Shown: positions 23,973 to 33,028 of the stretch, one piece after another
Layout: the number at the start of each line of letters is the position of its first letter
Position numbering within the stretch: the stretch's first letter is position 1
Origin: DASWIG01 sp965371445
Lineage (GTDB): Bacteria; Acidobacteriota; Thermoanaerobaculia; Multivoradales; J023
Assembly: GCA_965371445.1 (NCBI GenBank)
Contig: CBDUYN010000069.1
Location: 1 to 45,450, forward strand
Length of the DNA stretch: 45,450 nt
Reading direction: 5' to 3'
The notes under the pieces: generated by a model
What the model was told of the DNA's origin: nothing
What the model saw: the letters and a program-made list of their open reading frames with translations, nothing else
Database searches by the model: none
Made by a program: the position numbers and the translations under genes

Positions 23973-26900
23973 ATGGCAGACCCGTACTCTCTGGGACCCC
24001 ACCGGCTGCCCCGCGGGGCGACTCACGAGGAGCGCGTCGCCCGCAACCGCGAGAGGCTCTTTCGCGCCTTGAGCCTCGGCACGACGGTGGCTTTCGTCGG
24101 TGCCGGTTGCTCCGCACCTCTCGGGTACCCGCGCTGGAGCGACATAGCCGGTGCCCTGATCCGGGAGACGCTCCGTGCTCTCCGGAGGCATCCCTCGGAG
24201 CCGAAGAACAAATCCGCCCTCGCTTCCCTCGACTCCTACGAGGGACGGCTGGCTGACGGCGAGGAGCTGCGCCCCGTCGAGCTGATGTTCATCCTCGGTG
24301 TCTGCCAGTCGGCCGCCAGGCAGCTGGCGGCGAGAGATCCCTCCGCCAACGACTTCGTCGGGGACTACTTCCGCCGAGCGTTCCAGCCCCGGCCCGAGCC
24401 GGCGGCGCCGGCGGTGAACCCCTATCACGCCTTGCTCGAGCTGCCGATCAAGCGCTTCGTCACCACCAACTACGACGAAGAGATCGAGCGGGCCTTGGAG
24501 CACGTGCGGGGGATCCCGAGAGCCGATTTCGGCATCGATCCGTCGAGCGCCGGCCGAGCTTCCGACGCCCCGCCGCCGAAATCGTTCACCCAGACGGAAG
24601 AGTCCTACGAGCAGCTGGTCCTCTTCGCGCTGGCCAAGATCGAAGAGATGAAAAACACGGTCTTCCATTGCCACGGCCGATACGACAAGTCCGAATCGAT
24701 CGTCGCCAGCGAGGAGGACTATCAGAAATGGTATCTCCTCGACCGCGAGGGAGCTCCGGCCTTTCGTCAGACGATCGAGCTGCTGTTGACCTCGAATCCG
24801 ATCCTCTTCGTGGGTTACGGGTTGCAGGACGAGGATCTGCTGCAGCCTCTCCGCCTGTTGGCCGCCCTGGACGCGCGACAGCGAGAAGCGAGCTCGCTCT
24901 TCGCCCTGATGTCGGAGAAACCGGGGGGCGGCAGCGAGGCGGAGGAGGAGTACCTGCGCGTGCGTTACGGTGTCCAGGTCGTCCCCTACGAAGGGCCGTC
25001 TTCGAGCTCCGCGGAGGCCCGGGGCCGGGCTCTGGCGGAAGAGCTCAGACAGCTGAAGCGCGCCAGCCTCGAGTGGCGCGAGAGCTGGCTGGAAAAGCCC
25101 TTCATCCGCAAAGTCAGGGTCGATGCCCGGCCGCCGAAGCCCTACCAGCATTACAGCCTTCGCCACGCGGGTGAGATGATCCTGGGCCGCGCCGGAGTCG
25201 AAAAGCAACTCGACCACATCGAGTCGGAGATCGCCAGCGGAGCCCGGGTGGTCGCCGTGGTGGGCCGCGGCGGCACGGGCAAGTCGTGGCACGCGATGCG
25301 TCTGGTCGAGCGCTTGACGAGCCGGCCGGGTAGCTTCGCGGGCTTCTTCTTCTGGAGCTCCTACTACGCGGACGACGCGCTGACCGGGTTCGACCGTCTC
25401 CTGGAGTACCTGGAAGATTCCGGCGGCAGGACTCCCGGCGACCGGCTGGAACGTATCCGGCATTGTCTCGAGAGCGGCCGTTATCTGATCGTGCTCGACG
25501 GCATCGAGCGACTTCTCCGGGAGACCGGCCGGCCGGAGATCGGCAGCCCCGTCAGTGCGCAGGTGAAAGCGCTCCTGGAGCTGATCGCCTCCGAGCGGAG
25601 CCGCTCCGCCGTCGTCCTCACCAGCCGCCTCCTACCGGAGCTCTACGAGTCGAAGCCCGGGGGCGAGCACGTGAAGATCTTCTCCCTCAAACGAATGCAG
25701 ACCCGGGACATCTGCCAGGTCGCCCCTTTTCGTCATTTCGCCGCGCGCGAAGTCGGCGCCCTGTGCTCGCTGCTCGAGGGGCACACCTACGCCCTGGTTC
25801 TCGCCGCCGGTTATCTGGGCCAGCGCCGGCCGCCGCGGGAGGCCGGGGAAGCGATGCGGGACCTGCAGCACCGGCTGGCGAAGACGCCGCCGGACCGGCG
25901 CGTGACGCGCATGATCCGGGAGGCCGTCGAAGCCCTGGACGACGGCGAAGGCCCCCTGGCCCGGGAGTTTCTCCGGCACCTGGCGGTGTTCATGAGCCCG
26001 GTGACGACGCCGGCGGCCCGGCACTGCTACCGAGCCGCTGTGGAGGCACAGCACCGCAACCGGGGCTCGAACAGCCGGCCGGCGGAGCTCGAAGACCTGA
26101 TCGACAGACTGGTCTCCCGCCACCTCCTGTTCCGGGTCGAGAACGAAGTGGCGGAGAAGGCCTGGACCGTACACCCGACGGTCCGCAGCTTCATCTTCGA
26201 GCCCGAGCTCGTCGCTCCCAACGACCCGCTGCCCAACTTCACACTGGCGGGGTTCACCTCAGGAACGGCCGTTCTGCACCCGGGCTCCCGCGAGAGCTGC
26301 GACAGGATCAAAGACCTCTTCGATCGCCTGGTGAGAGCTTCTGAAGAAGCGTTCGCCGCGCGCCGGCAGCCGGAGTCCGTAGCGCTGTGCCGCAGCGCGT
26401 TCAGCGTCGTCCGTTCCCGCATGGAGGCGATCACCGCCTCCCGCTGGTGCCATTACGACGAGTACGCGCGCTTCGGCTATCACCTGATCGATCTCGCCCG
26501 CAAGATCTCCTCGCCGGGCCGCTGGCGCCACATCGACCCGCCGCACCTGTCCCTGGTGGAGCACCCGGAGGCTCCCCTCTACGCCGACGAGCTGGCCTGG
26601 CTCTACAACGACCTCGGCCTAATCCTGTGCGCCGAGGGCAACGTGGCGGACATGTACGGGCTCTGGGAGCAGGGATTGGAGATCAGCCGTGCGATCGAGA
26701 TGGGTGAGGAGCCCGGCCAGCACGTAGTACAGTCGCTATTGCACCAGAACTACACCTTCATCGAAGTCGGGCGCCTGGACATCGCCAGGGTCTATCTCGA
26801 CGACACGAAAAAAGCCAACAGCTACCTCGGCGACGAAGATCTCGCAGCGCGCATCGTGGGCTATCGCGGCCAGATCGAGCACCTGCAAGGCGACCTTCAC

Positions 26901-27527
26901 AAAGCCGAAGAAAACTATCGCGACGCGATCGACCGTTTCGAGCAGATGGGCCGCAATCCGCGCGCGGAGAGCATTTTCTGCCGGCACCTGGGCGACCTGA
27001 TGATCGAGAAGGAGGACTGCGATCAAGCGAGGGAACGGATCCGCAAATGCCGGGCGTTGGCCGACGCCGCGGGCTATCGGGACCTCGTGGCCTACGCGCG
27101 CCTCTCGAAAGGTCGTCTGCACCGCAAGGCCGAGGCTCTCAAGGACGCCCTGCGTGAGTATCAGGCCGTTCAGCAGCTGGCAGAGAAGATCGGCATCCGG
27201 CGGCTGGAAGCCACGGCTTTCTGCGAGCTGGCACGGCTGGCGCTCGATCTCGGCGATGCGGAGAACGCGCGCCAGCAGGCGCTGAGCGCCCTGCTTTTGG
27301 CCAACGAGCTGGGCCTGGGACTGCGCAAGACCGACGGACTCGTGGCGCTCGGACTGGCGACCGTGAAGACGGGCAAGACGAATTTGGGCAAAGAGTACCT
27401 GTGGCAGGCCCTGAGACTGGCGGAGGATCAGCGGTATTGGCTCCGGGCGCACGAGGTAGAACGCGAGCTCGAGAAACTCGGAGAGCCACCACAATGGACG
27501 CCGGCCAGCCGGCGCGGCATGATGTAG
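23973..27527 (+). CDS. SIR2-STAND-TPR protein, putative NAD-consuming antiphage effector
   Basis: The 1184-residue protein has three modules. Residues 35-340 are a SIR2_2-type domain: VAFVGAGCSAPLG (41-50), FVTTNYDEEIE (162-171), FHCHG with the likely catalytic His (231-235) and LFVGYGLQDEDLLQPL (279-294). Residues 400-700 are a STAND/NACHT-like NTPase with Walker A GRGGTGKS (431-438) and Walker B RYLIVLDGIERLL (503-515). Residues 700-890 look like winged-helix and helical arms, and 890-1170 are TPR-like repeats (LYNDLGLILCAEGN, EENYRDAIDRFEQMG, RQQALSALLLANELG). SIR2-STAND proteins such as Avs5 sense phage proteins and deplete NAD. Here the TPR part would be the sensor (inference). A GGAG site precedes ATG 23973. 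Confidence 0.85.
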   Translation: MADPYSLGPHRLPRGATHEERVARNRERLFRALSLGTTVAFVGAGCSAPLGYPRWSDIAGALIRETLRALRRHPSEPKNKSALASLDSYEGRLADGEELRPVELMFILGVCQSAARQLAARDPSANDFVGDYFRRAFQPRPEPAAPAVNPYHALLELPIKRFVTTNYDEEIERALEHVRGIPRADFGIDPSSAGRASDAPPPKSFTQTEESYEQLVLFALAKIEEMKNTVFHCHGRYDKSESIVASEEDYQKWYLLDREGAPAFRQTIELLLTSNPILFVGYGLQDEDLLQPLRLLAALDARQREASSLFALMSEKPGGGSEAEEEYLRVRYGVQVVPYEGPSSSSAEARGRALAEELRQLKRASLEWRESWLEKPFIRKVRVDARPPKPYQHYSLRHAGEMILGRAGVEKQLDHIESEIASGARVVAVVGRGGTGKSWHAMRLVERLTSRPGSFAGFFFWSSYYADDALTGFDRLLEYLEDSGGRTPGDRLERIRHCLESGRYLIVLDGIERLLRETGRPEIGSPVSAQVKALLELIASERSRSAVVLTSRLLPELYESKPGGEHVKIFSLKRMQTRDICQVAPFRHFAAREVGALCSLLEGHTYALVLAAGYLGQRRPPREAGEAMRDLQHRLAKTPPDRRVTRMIREAVEALDDGEGPLAREFLRHLAVFMSPVTTPAARHCYRAAVEAQHRNRGSNSRPAELEDLIDRLVSRHLLFRVENEVAEKAWTVHPTVRSFIFEPELVAPNDPLPNFTLAGFTSGTAVLHPGSRESCDRIKDLFDRLVRASEEAFAARRQPESVALCRSAFSVVRSRMEAITASRWCHYDEYARFGYHLIDLARKISSPGRWRHIDPPHLSLVEHPEAPLYADELAWLYNDLGLILCAEGNVADMYGLWEQGLEISRAIEMGEEPGQHVVQSLLHQNYTFIEVGRLDIARVYLDDTKKANSYLGDEDLAARIVGYRGQIEHLQGDLHKAEENYRDAIDRFEQMGRNPRAESIFCRHLGDLMIEKEDCDQARERIRKCRALADAAGYRDLVAYARLSKGRLHRKAEALKDALREYQAVQQLAEKIGIRRLEATAFCELARLALDLGDAENARQQALSALLLANELGLGLRKTDGLVALGLATVKTGKTNLGKEYLWQALRLAEDQRYWLRAHEVERELEKLGEPPQWTPASRRGMM

Positions 27528-27623
27528 CCCTCAACGTCGATGGGATGCGAAATGGGAGGTTACTTCTGCGCGAGCCCTTAGACCTCGGCCGTGCGGACGG
27601 CCCTTCCCGAAACGAGGTATGCA

Positions 27624-28937
27624 ATGAACGACACCACCCGGCGACGGCGAGGCCTCCTCCTCGCCCTGACTCTCGTCTGGACAACAACCGCGGCCGCCGA
27701 GCCGGCGCGCCGCGCGATCCTCTGCGGACAGCTGATCGACGGTGTCTCGTCCGAGCCGCGGCGCGACGCCGCGATCCTCGTCGAGGGCGAGCGCATCGTC
27801 GCCGTCGGCGGACGCGAGATCGTCCCCGACGGCGTGGAGGTCCTCGACCTGGGCGACGCCACCGTGCTGCCGGGCTTGATCGACACCCACGTCCACCTGC
27901 TGATCTCGACCGACACCTACCAGAGCGACCACCTGCGGTGGTCCTCGGCCTACAAGGCCCTTCGGGGCCTGAAAGCCGCCCGGGAGTGCCTGATGGCCGG
28001 CTGGACGACGCTGCGCGTCGCCGGCGACGCCGACGTCCACTTCGCCCACCTCGACCTGCGCCGGGCGATCGACGAGGGCCTCGTCGTCGGCCCGCGCCTG
28101 ACCGGCGCCGGACACTACATCTCGGTCACCGGCGGTGGCGGCGACATCAACTTCCTCGCCCCGGAGCACCGCGTCGTCCCCGACGGACGGATCGCCGACG
28201 GAGGCGACGCCATGCGTCTCGCCGTGCGCGAGGAGATCAAGTACGGCAGCGACTGGATCAAGATCCTCGTCACCGGCGCTTTCATGTCGGCGGGCGACAG
28301 TCCGGGAGACGTCCACATGGCGCCGGAGGAGCTCGCCGCAGTCGTCGAGGAGGCGGCGCGCCGCGGAGTGCCGGTGATGGCCCACGCCCACGCCGCCGAG
28401 GGCATCAAGCAGGCGGTGCGCGCCGGGGTCCGCTCGATCGAGCACGGGACCTTCCTCGACGCCGAAGGGATCGAGCTCCTCCTCGAACACGGCACCTACC
28501 TCGTGCCGACGATCTACATCGGCCGCTACTACATTGAGGAGAAAGCCGACAGCGTCGCCCAACAGAAGATGGTCGAGCTTTCCCGCCGTACCCAGGCGGG
28601 GTTCGAGGCCCGGATGGCCGAGGCCTTCCGCGCCGGGGTGAAGATCGCCGTCGGCTCCGACTTCGGCGGCTATCCGGCGTATCTCAACGCCCGCGAGATC
28701 GCCGTCCTGGCCGAGATCGGCATGACGCCAATGGAGGCGATCCAGGCCGCGACTCGGGTCGGCGCCGAGCTGCTCGGCTGGGAGGAACGCGTCGGGTCGA
28801 TTCGTCCCGGCCTTTTAGCCGACCTCGTCGCGGTCGAAGGAGATCCTCTCGAGGACCTCTCCGAGCTCGAGAGGGTGACGTTCGTGATGCTCGGCGGACG
28901 CGTCGTCAAGGGTCCTGGCGCGCTGTCCGAGCCCTAG
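27624..28937 (+). CDS. exported metal-dependent amidohydrolase (imidazolonepropionase-like)
   Basis: ATG 27624 (GAGG site) gives 437 residues with a signal peptide (MNDTTRRRRGLLLALTLVWTTTAAA; the RRRRG stretch is almost twin-Arg). The metal site motifs are in order: DTHVHLL, a KILVTG lysine region, MAHAHA, SIEHGTFLD and AVGSDFGGYPAYL. These match amidohydrolases that hydrolyse peptides or Xaa-Pro dipeptides, but the substrate cannot be assigned. Its stop overlaps the stop of the small minus-strand gene. Confidence 0.88.
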   Translation: MNDTTRRRRGLLLALTLVWTTTAAAEPARRAILCGQLIDGVSSEPRRDAAILVEGERIVAVGGREIVPDGVEVLDLGDATVLPGLIDTHVHLLISTDTYQSDHLRWSSAYKALRGLKAARECLMAGWTTLRVAGDADVHFAHLDLRRAIDEGLVVGPRLTGAGHYISVTGGGGDINFLAPEHRVVPDGRIADGGDAMRLAVREEIKYGSDWIKILVTGAFMSAGDSPGDVHMAPEELAAVVEEAARRGVPVMAHAHAAEGIKQAVRAGVRSIEHGTFLDAEGIELLLEHGTYLVPTIYIGRYYIEEKADSVAQQKMVELSRRTQAGFEARMAEAFRAGVKIAVGSDFGGYPAYLNAREIAVLAEIGMTPMEAIQAATRVGAELLGWEERVGSIRPGLLADLVAVEGDPLEDLSELERVTFVMLGGRVVKGPGALSEP

Positions 28938-29050
28938 TTGAGGATCCGGAAGAAGAAGGCGACAAGAAGGGTGCCGAGCGCCGCGTAGAGGGTCTTCTCG
29001 GCGTTGGGGTTGTTCTGGATCCAGTCTACGAGGTCCGTCCAGGGACTCAT
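28934..29050 (-). CDS. 38-residue membrane protein
   Basis: ATG 29050 has a GAGG site 9 nt upstream. The product MSPWTDLVDWIQNNPNAEK has a short polar N-terminus followed by TLYAALGTLLVAFFFRILN, one clear membrane helix. It is convergent with the amidohydrolase and the two stop codons overlap by two bases. It could be a genuine single-pass miniprotein or the N-terminus of a truncated mechanosensitive-channel-like protein. I favour a real small gene because start and stop are both tidy. Confidence 0.5.
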   Translation of the reverse strand: MSPWTDLVDWIQNNPNAEKTLYAALGTLLVAFFFRILN

Positions 29051-29253
29051 CGGTATCTACCTCGCGCCAGCCTTCGCCGGAGACCCAGCCGCATCAACGT
29101 CCCGTCGGTACTCCGCCAGGCGGACGATGTCGTCGAACGCATAGACCTGTCGTCCGGCGCCTGAGGACCTGGGTTCTCTTCGGGATTCAGGAGGTCTTCA
29201 AGCTCCGGCGCGCGTGGGTCGCCGCAATCTGACGCGTCATCCATGCGTCGGCT

Positions 29254-29490
29254 TCCTCGTGGGAGCAGCACCCTGGCGCAGCGGCGTCCCTTCGGGAAGG
29301 TCTGAACGAGACCCTGACTCTCCACCGACTTCGTGTCAAGGGGCCGCTGTATCGGACGCTGCGATCCACCAACCTCATCGAGAACATCCAGAGTACTCTC
29401 AAGAGAGTCGCCCGAAACGTCACCCGCTGGCGAAGAGGATCGATGGCGATGCGGTGGGCCGTAACAGGCTTGGTCGAGGCCGAGAAGGTC
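29254..29490 (+). pseudogene. IS256-family transposase C-terminal fragment
   Basis: The frame reads EQHPGAAASLREGLNETLTL, then LYRTLRSTNLIENIQSTLKR, VTRWRRGSMAMRWAVTGLVEAEK. LRSTN-IEN followed by RWR-G-MA-RW is the standard C-terminal end of mutator-type (IS256) transposases. About 80 codons remain. It breaks into a TPR fragment on the other strand. Confidence 0.8.
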
Positions 29491-29790
29491 TGGACGCCCG
29501 CGCGCCGCCGCGATCCACGCCAGAGAACGCAGGGCCTCCACCGAGCCGGCGTCCTCGGACGCCACGGCGAAGGCGCGCTCCAACGCCCGGTCGATCTCGC
29601 CGAGCCCCAGCCGGGCTTCCACCTCGGCGGACGCCCCAAGCTCGCTTCGAAGCGCCCGCCGATAAGGACGCCGGGCGCGTTCGGGCCAGGGGCTCTCCAA
29701 CCATTGACGCGCCTCGTGGATCGGCTCGCCGGCGCGGGCGTAGGCGTCGGCGGCCTCGACGAGGCGTCCGGCTTGGGCGAGGCTTGGACG
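29490..29790 (-). pseudogene. interior fragment of a TPR-type protein
   Basis: The minus-strand frame reads SLAQAGRLVEAADAYARAGEP, YRRALRSELGASAEVEARLGLGEIDRAL, EDAGSVEALRSLAWIAAARGR, i.e. two to three TPR-like helix pairs. Neither end is natural. It is bounded by the IS256 and ISL3 pieces, which appear to have destroyed the parent gene. Confidence 0.5.
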
Positions 29791-29791
29791 T

Positions 29792-30898
29792 ATGCGAGGC
29801 CAAGAGTTGTACCAGAAGATCCTCGGCATCGAATCGCCCTGGGGGGTGGTCGACGTCGAGCTCGACATGGAAGATGGCGAGGTCCGGGTCCGGGTCGCCA
29901 ACGCCGAGGCCAGGCTGCCTTGCCCGCGATGCGGGCGGCACTGTTCCCGCTACGACACCCGACGGCGGCGATGGCGGCACCTGGACACCTGCCAGTACCC
30001 GACGATTCTAGTGGCGGACGTCCCCAGGGTCGAGTGTGAAGAGGACGGTGTCTTGCAGGTTCACGTGCCCTGGGCCGAACCGGGCTCTCGGTTCACGGCG
30101 CTGTTCGAGATGCTGATCATCGACTGGTTGAAGGAGGCTAGCATCTCGGCCGTGGCCAGGCTGTTCGGCTTGCCGTGGGAAGCCGTCGACGGCATCCAGC
30201 AACGGGCGGTTCGTCGCGGTCAAGCTCGCCGTCAGAGCGAGCACCGGGCGCTGCCAAAGCATCTGGGCGTGGATGAGACGTCGTTCCGCAAACGCCACGA
30301 CTACGTCACCGTGGTCATCGACCAGGACGAGGACACCGTGGTCCATGTCGCGGATGGCCGGCGGCAAAAGACGCTGGCCGAGTTCTTCGGCGAGTTTCCG
30401 GTGGAGCAGAGGCAAGCGGTCGAATCGGTGGCGATGGACATGTGGGGTCCGTACATCGCCGCGGTGGTCGCCGCGATCCCCGATGCCGATCGCAAGATCG
30501 CGTTCGACCGATTCCACGTGGCCCAGCACCTGGGCAAAGCCGTGGACCAGGTTCGACGGCGTGAACATAAGGAGCTAAAGGCGGAGCACATCAACCCGCT
30601 GACGGGGACGAGGTACGTATGGCTGAAGAACCCCGAGGCGATGGAGGTTGCGCAGCTCGAGCAGTTGGACGCGCTGAAGGACAGCTCACTGAAGACGGCT
30701 CGGGCCTGGGCGATCAAGGAGCTGGCGAGGGGCCTGTGGCACTACCGCAGCCGCGGCTGGGCGCGCCAGGCGTGGTTGCAGTGGTACAGCTGGGCGATCC
30801 GTTCGCGGCTCGATCCCGTCCGAAAGGAGCGATTTCGCAACGCTATCTACTTTCACTTGGGCGGCCTTGATCTCTACCCAAGGCTTTCCGCGGCATGA
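29792..30898 (+). pseudogene. ISL3-family transposase with internal deletion of the catalytic Glu region
   Basis: The 368-residue frame has the zinc-finger N-terminus (LPCPRCGRHCSRYD), the HTH (EASISAVARLFGLPWEAVDGI), the first catalytic Asp (HLGVDETSFRKRHDYVTVV) and the second (VAMDMWGPYIAAV). Family members then carry a segment after WAIRSRL--V with an NARSEGFNSKIQ-type motif that holds the catalytic Glu. Here RSRLDPVRK jumps to ERFRNAIYFHLGGLDLYPR, with about 45-50 residues missing in frame near 30825. It is unlikely to be active. Confidence 0.8.
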
Positions 30899-30925
30899 TC
30901 ACCCACACAAGTTACGGAAGAGCCA
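29792..30925 (+). mobile_element. ISL3-type element, partial (left end lost)
   Basis: The transposase gene (29792-30898) is followed by ACCCACACAAGTTACGGAAG then AGCC at about 30902-30925, which reads inward as the GGCTCTTCCGTAACTTGTG terminal repeat of ISL3 elements. No matching left end precedes the gene; a TPR fragment abuts the start codon. It is therefore a one-ended remnant. Confidence 0.7.
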
Positions 30926-30959
30926 AAAAAAAGTCCAGGCGATCTGGGGGGCCGAGGCC

Positions 30960-31062
30960 AACGATCCGGAGCCGAGGAGCGCCAGATGATTCTGCGGCTC
31001 GTCGACGAAGCCGTGGCGGCTGGAGCCCGTCTGGCGCCGGTGTGTGAGCTCTTGGGCCTGAG
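30960..31062 (+). pseudogene. IS3-type transposase fragment
   Basis: The frame reads EERQMILRLVDEAVAAGARLAPVCELLGLS, the N-terminal helix region of an IS3-type OrfB. About 30 codons remain, and then it breaks into the reverse-strand membrane-protein fragment. Confidence 0.55.
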
Positions 31063-31232
31063 CGATCCTGCTTCTGCCGCGTCAGGAGGGCTTCTAGGTC
31101 TTTGAGGTTCAGAACGGTTTGGAGAAATCCAACCAGGATGAACACCATTAGGACCGAAGTCACTAGGTCGAGCATGCCTGGCCAGTAATACGCTCGGAGA
31201 GCTGACCTTCGGAATGTTCTTACTGTCTGCAT
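31062..31232 (-). pseudogene. N-terminal piece of a MotB/OmpA-like membrane protein
   Basis: From ATG 31232: MQTVRTFRRSALRAYYWPGM, then LDLVTSVLMVFILVGFLQTVLNLKDLEALL. A basic N-terminus, a WP-x-x-D start of a single helix, and an Asp at the helix entry recall MotB-plug and ZorB/TolR-type proteins. The gene is cut at about 31062 by the IS3 scrap, so the periplasmic domain is lost. A ZorB relic is possible but unproven. Confidence 0.45.
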
Positions 31233-31234
31233 AG

Positions 31235-31500
31235 GGTCATCTTCCAATAACGAGGTTTAGGATTCCCCAGGTGGCGGCGCAAGCAACAACGATGAGGATG
31301 TAGGTCGCCCGTATGCCGAAGATTCGAAGATCACGGGATCCAAGAGGTCGCCGAGATGCTGGCGGTCGCGAGGCGATCTCCTCGAATTTTGCCAGCACTT
31401 CTTGAGAGCTCTCGCGAACTTCCTGAGAGTTTCTACGAATGGCCTTTGCTACGTTCGGCAGATGTTCGGGCCCTCGAGCTCGTCGAGGGATGGATCCACG
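31235..31500 (-). pseudogene. C-terminal piece of a coiled-coil membrane protein
   Basis: The frame continues in phase after the TAG stop of the 498-residue gene: VAKAIRRNSQEVRESSQEVL, AKFEEIASRP, then IFGIRATYILIVVACAATWGILNLVIGR and a TGA just before the MotB-like start. It has no start codon of its own beyond weak GTG/CTG options. It may be the end of a MotA-like or unknown membrane protein once paired with the MotB-like gene. Confidence 0.35.
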
Positions 31501-32997
31501 CTACGCGGCGGGGTCTACGAGTCGGGCGAGTTGCACCTCGTCATCGTCCACCGCGAAACCGTCGTCGTCGACCAGCAGCAGCCAGCCATGGCTCCTGGGG
31601 TCCTCGACGACTCGGCAACGGCAGGCCCGCGCCCACGGATCTGCCCAGCCCGGGGCGCCGCCGATCACGACCTCCAGTTCGCCACACCTGTCGTGGGCCT
31701 GACGCTTAAGGTCGTAGAGCCTCGTCTCGTCGTGGTGTACCCACGGGGCTGGAATCCATTCGTCGAGGAAGCCCCAGCGGAGACGCACCGCCCCGTGGAG
31801 CCGGCCGTATTGGTACAGGGCGAAGAGCGACTTCGCGTCGGCCTCGAGTCGACGGCGCAGCCGGGCCGTCTGCCTTTCCCGGAGGTAGAGGAGAAGCTTC
31901 GCCTCCTCTCCGAACGGTCTTGCAATCCCACACGAGCCCTGGACGAGGAGCTCCGTGGTGATCTTGAGGGTTCGGCCGCGACGATTCAGCTTTCGCGTCT
32001 TTTGCGGTGGGCCGAGCTCGGCGAGGCGTCGGGTTTGCGGATCGAAGCCGAGCGCCTTCAAGAGCGGACGGACCTCCACCGCACCGATGAGGTCGTAGCG
32101 CGCCAGCTGAGCCCGAGCGTCGTCGAGCTCGCTGTGCAGGTAGGTCCTGCATTCACGCGCGCCCACGTCGAGGAGCACGACCGCTTCGGGAGCCCGCCGT
32201 GGAAAAGCATGGACGAGAACGCGGCTCAGGCGTGCGAGCTCCGCGCCATGCGCTGCCCGCTGGGCTTCGATTCGGCGCCGATGGGCTTCAAGCACGGCCG
32301 GACTGAGACGGTTCGCCGCATGACGCCGAGCCACTTCGACGCGCCCGCGCACGGCCTCCCGTGCGGAGCGCAGCGCGGAGTGGCTCGCGTCGAGCACCCA
32401 ATCCCCGTCGCTCGCCACGCGAAGGGGTGAGCTTCTTCGCCAGTACCGGGAGGACTCCTCGCGCAACGGGTGGTTACGGGTCCGTCGGTTCAGCGTTTCC
32501 AGTACCTGGGTGGCGGCCATACGGCCCCCACAGCTGTCGAGGACGGCGAGCGCCAGGCGTTGGGCCGACCAACTGGCGAGCCAGGCGTCTCGAAAGGCCT
32601 CGTCGAGCTCTTCGGCCGTCAGCGGCACCTCGGGACCGGGCAGAGGCTCGGTCTCGGGCGGAGCGGGTTTCAGGAGCGGCACTTTCGGCGGCCGGAGACC
32701 GAGCCGGAATGCCCAGAGGTCGGCTTCATCATCGTGCGGATCGAGTGCGTAGGAGTCCCCGTCGCGGTAGATTGGAGCTCGTCCGGGCCGGCATCGCTTG
32801 AGGGATCGAAGCATCTTCTCCGCCGGGCCGATTCCCGCCTGCTCGAACCGGTCGGCGACCTCACGGAGCGTCATGGGACCGCCGCGTTCGAGCAAGGCGA
32901 CGATCAAGAGCGTGTACGCTTTCGCCTCTCGATGGTCCTTGACCTTCTCGATGGAGGGGACGGCAATACCGAGCGTGTTGCAGTAAGGGTTCGCCAT
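31501..32997 (-). CDS. unknown 498-residue protein, possible winged-helix N-terminus
   Basis: From ATG 32997 (MANPYCNTLGIAVPSIEKVKDHREAK). Residues 20-100 look like a winged helix (AYTLLIVALLERGGPMTLREVADRFEQAGIG then AEKMLRSLKRCRPGRAPIYRDGDSYAL). A second such unit may lie at 150-220 (LDSCGGRMAATQVLETLNRRT, SPLRVASDGDWVLD). The C-terminal third (about 380-498) has many Trp, His and Asp residues (RWGFLDEWIPAPWVHHDETRLYDLKR, GWLLLVDDDGFAVDDDEVQLARL). I do not recognise a family. An upstream alternative ATG lies at 33009. Confidence 0.6.
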   Translation of the reverse strand: MANPYCNTLGIAVPSIEKVKDHREAKAYTLLIVALLERGGPMTLREVADRFEQAGIGPAEKMLRSLKRCRPGRAPIYRDGDSYALDPHDDEADLWAFRLGLRPPKVPLLKPAPPETEPLPGPEVPLTAEELDEAFRDAWLASWSAQRLALAVLDSCGGRMAATQVLETLNRRTRNHPLREESSRYWRRSSPLRVASDGDWVLDASHSALRSAREAVRGRVEVARRHAANRLSPAVLEAHRRRIEAQRAAHGAELARLSRVLVHAFPRRAPEAVVLLDVGARECRTYLHSELDDARAQLARYDLIGAVEVRPLLKALGFDPQTRRLAELGPPQKTRKLNRRGRTLKITTELLVQGSCGIARPFGEEAKLLLYLRERQTARLRRRLEADAKSLFALYQYGRLHGAVRLRWGFLDEWIPAPWVHHDETRLYDLKRQAHDRCGELEVVIGGAPGWADPWARACRCRVVEDPRSHGWLLLVDDDGFAVDDDEVQLARLVDPAA

Positions 32998-33028
32998 GGG
33001 GGCCTCCATTCTGAGTGTGGGAACCGGC

